Assembly (NCBI GenBank): GCA_015057455.1
Contig: SVEH01000006.1
Location: forward strand, 1 to 64,000
Direction of reading: 5' to 3'
DNA length: 64,000 nt
Source: Lachnospiraceae bacterium
GTDB lineage: Bacteria > Bacillota > Clostridia > Lachnospirales > Lachnospiraceae
Shown one piece after another: positions 60,501 to 64,000 of this stretch. Numbering within the stretch: the stretch's first letter is position 1; the number at the start of each line of letters is the position of its first letter. Made by a program: the position numbers and the translations under genes. The notes below the pieces were generated by a model. The model saw only the letters and a list, made by a program, of their open reading frames with translations, did not search any database and was not told where the DNA came from.

Positions 60501-62975
60501 ATTATATGCTTCCCATTTAGATACTTTACTTACTTCTACACCATCTTGTTCTCCACCAATACTTTGGTCAACCCATTTTGCCCAAAATTCCTTGTCACCT
60601 TTCTCTGTCTTTCCTATCATAGTTATTGGCTTTCCAAATAACTGTGCATTATCATACCATCCAGCAAAAGTATAACCATCTCTTACTGTATCCATCTGTG
60701 TTGGTAAAATAGCACCTACGCCCTCTGTATATTGTGTAACATGAGCTCCTGAGTCTACATAACCTCCATTTGGATGTAATGTAACCTTATGAATTTTTGA
60801 TAATACTCCTGTAAAATCCATTGTTGGGCTACTTAAAGACATATCAAATGAAGTACTCTTAATAGTCGCTGCACCTTCTGATTTTTTTGTAATATCTATT
60901 GTTGTACCATTTGTATAAACACGCATATTTTCCTTTAATAAAGCCATATCTACTTTTCTAAATAGAAGTTTTTCTTTAAATCGTACATAAAATACCTTTC
61001 CTTGAAGTCCGAAAGTATCATCTTCCCATGAACACTCTATTGTATTTTTTGCACTATTATATATGTAGCTTGTAGGTTCTCCTGACACCTCTAAACTACC
61101 TTCTACATATTCATATTCCTTTGGCATATAGTCTACTAATTTAAGTGTTTTTTGCATATCATCAGAACTAACACCTGACATATCTATCTCAAATTCTATA
61201 TCTATATATGGATTACCATTCTCATCATAGTAACTACCATCAACCATTCCAAATTTTGCAGACTTGCCCACACGCATATTAGACGAAGCCCCTTCAGTTC
61301 CCTCTTCAATTACTGTATATGTTAACTGTGGACTACTTAATTCAATAAATATCTCATCGCAAACTAAATATGAACTACCTATAGCATCATTTCCTGCATT
61401 TGTAGAATTTCCATTTGTAAGCATTTTTTCATGTTTTGCCACAATTTCATTCTTTAACTCAGATTTGTCTACTTCTAAAATAAATGATGCCTTATATGTT
61501 TTATTCTCTATACCATTGACAAATCTAAACATTAACTTTTTATCTGTTGTATAGAAATATTGATCAAATTCTAATCCTTCAGATACAGATATTCTTTCAA
61601 ATTCTGAATATATTCCCATAACCAAATCCATTTGTGTAGGTACTTGGTCTGCGAAATATGCCGCTTCACTTCCCTCTACTTTATCCTTATCTGGATTATT
61701 TAAGAAATATTCTGTAGGGTCTATTTCAAATTCTATCTTAACATATGGGTTGCCATTCTCACTAAGGTTACTTCCTTCATATATAGTCCAAGATGCTTTC
61801 TTATAGAAATCAATTCCTTCCTGAGTTTTTGTAACACTACTACTTGCAGCTGTAGTCACCATCTTCTCCCATCTTGCGTATAAAGAAATATTTCCATTTT
61901 GAACATTTGGCAAACGTGTAAGTGGCTCACCTGCAAATTCAGGATTATCATACCATCCACCAAATGAGTATCCCTCATATGTCATATTTTTCTCTGTTGG
62001 CAATTCTGTATAATGATATTCTGATTGAGTATTATCATAATAGAAATAATCCTCAAAAAACTTATATTTATAGTATTGTCCGCCTTTTTTCTCTCCAGTA
62101 TCAAACCATAATTCATCTGCTTGTGGCATATTATTAATAATAGCTCCATTTGTATAAAAAGTTGCAGTTGAACGATACATTGGTTTACATATATATAATA
62201 AATCTAAATTATTCCATATTTTTGAAGAACCAGAAGACATAGTTCTACTAGCAACTACTCTTGGATGGTCTGTATTTAAGTTACCTTCAATTGTTTTCAC
62301 TGATGAACCATTATTTTCTGCAATCATAAATATATGATGATTTCCAATTCCTGTGCTACTATTACCTACTATCAAATCACCTGGTACTGCTTTATTAATA
62401 ACATCTGCAGTTGATTTAATTTCAATAGCTCTATTATTTTTCAAAAACCATCCTGGATCTCCACCAGTATTATATGTACGCGCAACTTGTCCATCTACAA
62501 AAAATCCTGGATTTGCCTTATAAACTGTCATCTTACATTCTGCTACGTCTGCTGCCCAACCTAAGAAGAAATAACACCATGCAGTCTTCTTAACTTCCAT
62601 TTCACGCCATCCCCATGGATCGTAAAGGTATTTGCCACTTCCGTCCTTAATATTAACAAATTCCCAATACCATTTATTGTATTTTGTATAAAATTCTGCT
62701 TCGCTACTATAATCTTCAACTACTCCTAGCTGACTATTAGCAACATTAATAATATCTGTACGCTCAGAACCTGTTAGTTTCACATCTGTCTCAGTTATTC
62801 CATCTGTAGTAACTAATGGTCCCATTCCTACACTCTTTCTATAATCATCTATATCAACCTTCTTAGCTATCTCTTTACTAAAATTAGGCACACAAATGCA
62901 CAGTATCAAAATTGCTACTACAACACATGATACTGCACTTATTCTCTTTTTACTCTCCGCACTTATCTTTCTCAT
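51591..62975 (-). CDS. Giant surface protein: CHAP-like amidase, six vWA domains, InlB B-repeats
   Basis: 3794 residues. Signal helix (about 13-30). A CHAP/NlpC-like domain (about 70-245) has C134 in TAWCYFFLGW and H213/H214 in NHHIFMIAE followed by TIEGN. After a diverged B-repeat come eight beta-sandwich-like units, each opening AKW..Y.G..D..GNPY and closing YTNG..D..KDSLGS and LESP. Units 1-2 (about 383-725) are plain; units 3-8 (about 815-3518) each contain an inserted vWA. MIDAS is intact in units 4-7 (for example DVSKS, DCSSS, DFSQS, DYSSS) but lost in unit 3 and unit 8. Five more B-repeats are interspersed, and the shared C-terminal domain ends RACAAFEEY. GGGAGGA precedes the ATG. Likely an adhesin or wall-remodelling filament; target unknown. 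Confidence 0.85.
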   Translation of the reverse strand: MRKISAESKKRISAVSCVVVAILILCICVPNFSKEIAKKVDIDDYRKSVGMGPLVTTDGITETDVKLTGSERTDIINVANSQLGVVEDYSSEAEFYTKYNKWYWEFVNIKDGSGKYLYDPWGWREMEVKKTAWCYFFLGWAADVAECKMTVYKANPGFFVDGQVARTYNTGGDPGWFLKNNRAIEIKSTADVINKAVPGDLIVGNSSTGIGNHHIFMIAENNGSSVKTIEGNLNTDHPRVVASRTMSSGSSKIWNNLDLLYICKPMYRSTATFYTNGAIINNMPQADELWFDTGEKKGGQYYKYKFFEDYFYYDNTQSEYHYTELPTEKNMTYEGYSFGGWYDNPEFAGEPLTRLPNVQNGNISLYARWEKMVTTAASSSVTKTQEGIDFYKKASWTIYEGSNLSENGNPYVKIEFEIDPTEYFLNNPDKDKVEGSEAAYFADQVPTQMDLVMGIYSEFERISVSEGLEFDQYFYTTDKKLMFRFVNGIENKTYKASFILEVDKSELKNEIVAKHEKMLTNGNSTNAGNDAIGSSYLVCDEIFIELSSPQLTYTVIEEGTEGASSNMRVGKSAKFGMVDGSYYDENGNPYIDIEFEIDMSGVSSDDMQKTLKLVDYMPKEYEYVEGSLEVSGEPTSYIYNSAKNTIECSWEDDTFGLQGKVFYVRFKEKLLFRKVDMALLKENMRVYTNGTTIDITKKSEGAATIKSTSFDMSLSSPTMDFTGVLSKIHKVTLHPNGGYVDSGAHVTQYTEGVGAILPTQMDTVRDGYTFAGWYDNAQLFGKPITMIGKTEKGDKEFWAKWVDQSIGGEQDGVEVSKVSKWEAYNGSLTDDKGNPYVKTSVTIDMTNADLDAVKSAKGCAESMDVVIAFEQSTYMRQDKLASVIEATKNMVSSMLLNSTNIRIAIAGYAGSVNQIVSLKDTYANDAASINAKIDAAYAQILKNYEDFDKGYYSNVVIGNNVQSAILWAQREFTKNSTADRKEFVLMTTRLASEYVSGDTSDDVVKTNSKYYNYALSEYYELYTKSTTTQPTEYSLYALGQMEYAKELIPNLSVHAVGIGTGVTQTVFTSFLESMATESIWGDLQQYHTYVYTTSSITIKLAQPTTNFILGEIVAMIKDKDDDIVFVDYVPDAYTVLKDTITVDDSILSYFNTDRNVLECEFEPSELEQKVYVIDFYSVLNLNKVPSEIIENGGEIYTNGKTLDVTTDSLGSAYFAYGENKIDLESPRIMFNPDSSIGNIGFVKDAKWGTYKGGKVDKNGNPYVTTSFKLDLTETNLTAFNSVISHSGATDIVFLVDVSKSMSDGKLQAVVKQTQNAVTEILNTCKNARVAVAGYGGEIRRVVGFNDTYTNDPERICTELESMCGEVIGLCIESQKNYGTDALIGATDVQGAIIWGQRQFTQYSKAENKLMVILSDGRPTDANFVGYTGDDVVKIKDDFYYQASGEYEDIKYDNGNINQLETMALAQKEKLLYTLPEVEIITMGVEVNSTDGPLGPRFISALATKDENGQRRTYNVQTDELSAVFETIIDKISKEKNFKIIDKFPKEYTLMEDSIITSDEKIEYVYRNGELLIDLSNITLQKKVYTIQFNTKLNKSMVPASVISSKGQIYTNGDTIDVTKDSTGSAYIEYDGGSRIDLESPKVSFADTDIEDSSNIKINKSARWGTYNEKTFDSNGNPYVKTTFSIDMTNVDLTSFKKVTSNAQSMDFMFLLDCSSSMRENKLSETVKATRNAIKEILTNNNNARISIKVFGGVVEEVINFEDEKSNDAREVDRQLMIMYGKVLEMYEELDKTYGVCDLLIAETDIQDAIIAGQREFLATRDAVNQNMLILTDGVPYNSSPQSVANDIVKANTSDPYYYSATKKFTEMNSMSENTECMVTLAQMEYAKEKLPNMTVTTVGVDLDVDVKSTMAEVLMRDLASLGEDGKPLFYNTSANIVGDIDKVFTEIVEIKQSLGKAVLTDLIPEEYIILEDTVVMNNDDIEVDFTTDRIIFDFSNVSFIKKVYTIEFYTALNITKVPMELQKESVYIYSNGTTLYTTKSSLGSSYFEYGANGRIDLESPKLLLDYQAMIDRVSVTKTAKWGEYDGQSADSDGNLYSEIEFKVDLSEADVVNLKQQHGTTDVVLLLDFSQSMRNLGALDSEVVAAMEFAEEFLGDEPSDTRRLAVAAFEHNLTEIIGLNDPESNWEYHVNNLIGDTHYDYGNITPESGTDMQGAIVWAQRQLINYSKADNKVIMLLSDGMPSWLTLAQTTTDDIVDLTDEKALSLWDRYENFDLSDEDEAYVYNAIDDVTNQQMDYAKNHIEGLSVVTMGIEIDRLEQADYDCAVDLFSRMSTVGPDGEKMFYEVSTGTAQDRAASIDSITINSGNEEDDDIEGEAEDIEDAFADVLDTINGLTSFRLVDIIPEEYEFVEDSLEIGDSSIQYTYENNRLVFKFDLNNIESKTYTFKFNTKLILQRIPDDILNNNDYIYTNGTTVDVTKDSLGSAYFTYGGKKIELESPKLLLDTMFNVILHTNGGVFEEGKEVTKYLKGVGIKLPTNDDIHKTGFEFIGWFDNEELLGDPITEITESDEGDKEFWAKWKEKNTKVTKTATWASVDGKTTDAEGNPYAQIEFNVDLTSMDLDEMAKENTSVDVCILMDYSSSMELQEGYYQYTAVSNFAKEFLTQDNRRIAVAGFRNNVRECVSLNTPACMDADAIDLNTYAMFNYYNYGDGSLYAGTDMQGALIWAQRQFTEYSTADKKVIILMSDGEPSVWNGNKYTGEDVIPASQELIEELDYIQNVSSDWTDEVLEELIALADAQAKYAKEHIEGLEIISVSVNLDDLTGDSIERCTQLLKSIATVGANGKKNFYDCKTEKLLPESISAQSITIQSGKEEDDEIEGEVVDLIEAMGSLSFEIESMLNIRLVDFIPPEFQLLEETLFSSDLGVQCDISEDRIVYTFDYDKVENKVYTFRFVTKLVSDYISEDIYNNCEKIYTNGSTIDSRLDSLGSSYLQYGKEKIELESPSLVLDFKYNVTLHTNGGTILAGKDVTEYKRGIITFLPTADDIIKNEYAFVGWFDNEECIGTPITHIPADSTGDKEYWAKWKELSVIKVKKTAEWTSFGGGEADAQGNPYTQISFEVDLTKADRESYYSTSDITTDVVLLVDSSKAVWDQGYMSEALTAANTFAQNLMIQNANTRIAVGMFAESVYECTTFEDNSSGKLDTITNKMSQGYNTLNDMYSDGVISSKRDIQGAIIWAQRQLVNYSEADKKVIIVFSNGEGNVANCANDNSSDVINMFTGINVTGEISEEIHEKINTQTVDQAEYAKNEIEGLAIISVGMGLKRLDEHTEARSTILMHNLASIDNSGERMFYMADVAPRELSLSSVEQPNERKITINAGREDDDLIIRDEQDTDEVITFMIEDILQDLTGTVAIRLVDKIPEEFGIFKSSIVKSDNKVITKISGNTVQFVFPVQDVEEKVYTFTFTTKLFMDRISDDVRLNNDYIYTNGTTIDVNKDSLGSSYVTYGKNGKIELESPKLELRLYHKVTLHPNGGVFMPGKEVTFYREGVGTMLPTGADITKEHYDFVGWYDNQDLTGTPVVSIPPTEKDDKEYWAKWEPKDYPIILHPNQGIYEPDGMGEITKYTYSIGTKLPTGEDISRDGYDFAGWYDNEGLTGTPVTEIKPTDSGPKEFWAKWEVITITLEFDQERVYIAVGYDEITKETYKASDIVACVNEGVTDRITAYVTRGRSKTSKRICPAQEFGAFEEARFKLPDEIIEEVAVSKNDYFVYLHIMYGTVQRTVQIRVRACAAFEEY

Positions 62976-63048
62976 GCCTAGTTCCTCCCATTATCTATTT
63001 CCCCCTTAAATAACGAAATTGCTTTTAGGCATACTCATACATAATATT

Positions 63049-63077
63049 ATTATACTTTTTTTTACAATATATCTCAA
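63049..63077 (-). promoter_or_regulatory. Promoter of the giant surface protein operon
   Basis: Minus strand: TTGAGA (63077-63072), exactly 17 bp, TATAAT (63054-63049). Leader about 67 nt. The rest of 62976-63292 is A/T-rich without a gene. Confidence 0.65.
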
Positions 63078-63292
63078 TAAATCAAGGAATATTGGCCCTA
63101 TTATAAATTTAAATAGTATTCATTAATATTACTAATATATATATTTTTTATCCTTATACCTATATATAATTTTTTATATGCATCTACCGTCAAGTATTTA
63201 ATTTATATAAAATACAAATCCCATATGTTACTATTTTTTGTTTATATCCCTAACAATCATAAATTATTGTTAAGCAATAAATTAAATCAACA

Positions 63293-63344
63293 AAAATATA
63301 CTATAATTTAATACCTAAAAGTGCATTAAATTATAGTATATTTT
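63293..63344. terminator. Terminator of the partial surface protein gene
   Basis: 63293-63312 pairs perfectly with 63325-63344 (20 bp) with A/T ends, 26 bp past the stop codon at 63371. The core stem ACTATAATTTAAT is the same as in the terminator at 11265-11314. Confidence 0.8.
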
Positions 63345-63370
63345 ATTGTTTTCCTATTAAATTATCTTAT

Positions 63371-64000
63371 TTATCTCTCATCGAAAGTTGCTACATATCT
63401 TAATCTTACATCTGTCTGATTATATACATAATATGTATAATATTCCTCTCCATCAAAACCTTCACATTTTGTCCTTACATTCAAATACATCACTAAATCA
63501 TCCTTTTGTCTAGCAATTGTACTTGCTGGACCATCTGGTACAGGCAAATCATAATGCCTATTTGGAAGTATTTCTGCTGGTTCTGAATATCGTGAGCTTG
63601 AAACACTTCTTCCCGATGTAAAGAAATATACCATATCACTATCAGAGTCTGTAGTTATCTTAAATCCAATTTTATCTGCTTTATATATAGATGGATCTTT
63701 AACAGAGCCATATACATATGTCATATCTGCATCTAATCCTAAATCAAAGGTGATCCATTTTGCCCAATATTCTTTATTACCTATATCAGTTGGTGATATG
63801 GCACCATGCTTTGATCCTGATAATGACGGATTATCATACCAACCTTCAAATTCACAACCTGCTTTTGTAACCTCTGAACCATTTGGTAAGGTTGCACCTA
63901 TACTATATGTATATCTTGTAAGAACATCTGCCGTATTAATTCTACCTCCATTTGGATGTAATGTTACGGTATATACCTTCGGTTTCCACAACGCATAAAA
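63371..64000 (-). CDS. C-terminal part of a third InlB-repeat surface protein (5' end outside window)
   Basis: The frame stays open to the window edge, and the residues before the apparent TTG start (FYALWKPK) are the end of another B-repeat, so the gene continues beyond 64000. Visible are one complete B-repeat (TVTLHPNGG to NKEYWAKW) and a C-terminal domain of about 125 residues ending VATFDER. That domain is homologous to the ends of the two neighbouring surface proteins (TYVYGSVKDPSIYKADKIGF, then SGRS, ILP, YLNV, RLRY). No sortase motif. Confidence 0.8.
   Translation of the reverse strand, partial: FYALWKPKVYTVTLHPNGGRINTADVLTRYTYSIGATLPNGSEVTKAGCEFEGWYDNPSLSGSKHGAISPTDIGNKEYWAKWITFDLGLDADMTYVYGSVKDPSIYKADKIGFKITTDSDSDMVYFFTSGRSVSSSRYSEPAEILPNRHYDLPVPDGPASTIARQKDDLVMYLNVRTKCEGFDGEEYYTYYVYNQTDVRLRYVATFDER

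Noticed and set aside
63371..63991. A complete 206-residue protein starting at TTG 63991
   Set aside because: The frame is open to the window edge and the residues before the TTG finish a B-repeat, so this is the end of a longer gene.
1..64000. CRISPR arrays, tRNA/rRNA genes, insertion sequences or prophage
   Set aside because: No regular direct repeats with spacers, no cloverleaf or rRNA-like sequence, and no transposase, integrase or phage structural protein was seen.

Overview
The window (64 kb, AT-rich at roughly one third G+C) looks like chromosome of a Gram-positive, endospore-forming, probably motile anaerobe of the Clostridia, most like Lachnospiraceae. The reasons are spoIVA, a SleB/CwlJ-type cortex hydrolase, a chemoreceptor, a PASTA kinase/phosphatase pair, a MurE with the DNPR motif of meso-diaminopimelate ligases, AGGAGG-type ribosome binding sites and low-GC codon use. 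Almost everything reads on the minus strand. The plus-strand exceptions are a secreted SGNH hydrolase, a huge membrane protein and a small toxin.

Region by region. 1-2.6 kb: a fibro-slime surface protein with a TGD-type C-terminal anchor. 3-7.3 kb: a three-gene sensing operon (membrane-tethered sugar-binding-like protein, YesM-type kinase, YesN-type regulator). 7.3-12.6 kb: spoIVA, a secreted FN3/SGNH protein, a lipoprotein and a SleB-like hydrolase. 12.9-16.1 kb: a diguanylate cyclase followed by a chemoreceptor. 16.2-16.5 kb: a tiny holin-like toxin with a convergent antisense RNA. 16.6-21.7 kb: a three-gene operon (FliD-C-like, FlxA-like and an unknown protein) beside an AgrC/LytTR two-component system; matching 9-12-9 bp direct repeats lie upstream of both. 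21.8-25 kb: a secreted Cys/His protein, an OmpR-type regulator, comEA (with a TGA in its signal sequence) and a YdcZ-family transporter. 25.3-28.9 kb: a 1182-residue repetitive membrane protein.

28.9-47 kb is the conserved housekeeping block: maf-lgt, ychF, then priA-def-fmt-(broken zinc peptidase)-rsmB-rlmN-stp-prkC-rsgA-rpe, preceded by murE-murF. These genes link initiator-tRNA formylation and deformylation, rRNA methylation, ribosome maturation, wall precursor synthesis and wall-sensing phosphorylation.

47-64 kb is filled by three surface proteins on the minus strand: the 3' end of one gene, an 11.4-kb gene for 3794 residues, and a 1433-residue gene directly behind it. They share InlB-type B-repeats and a C-terminal domain I do not recognise. 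In the two complete ones, von Willebrand A domains are inserted into repeated beta-sandwich-like units, and the 3794-residue protein also starts with a CHAP/NlpC-like amidase. This family is the strongest candidate for an undescribed system. Other leads are the LytTR regulon with FliD-like cargo, the type I toxin module, and a ~50-bp palindromic element found next to three terminators.
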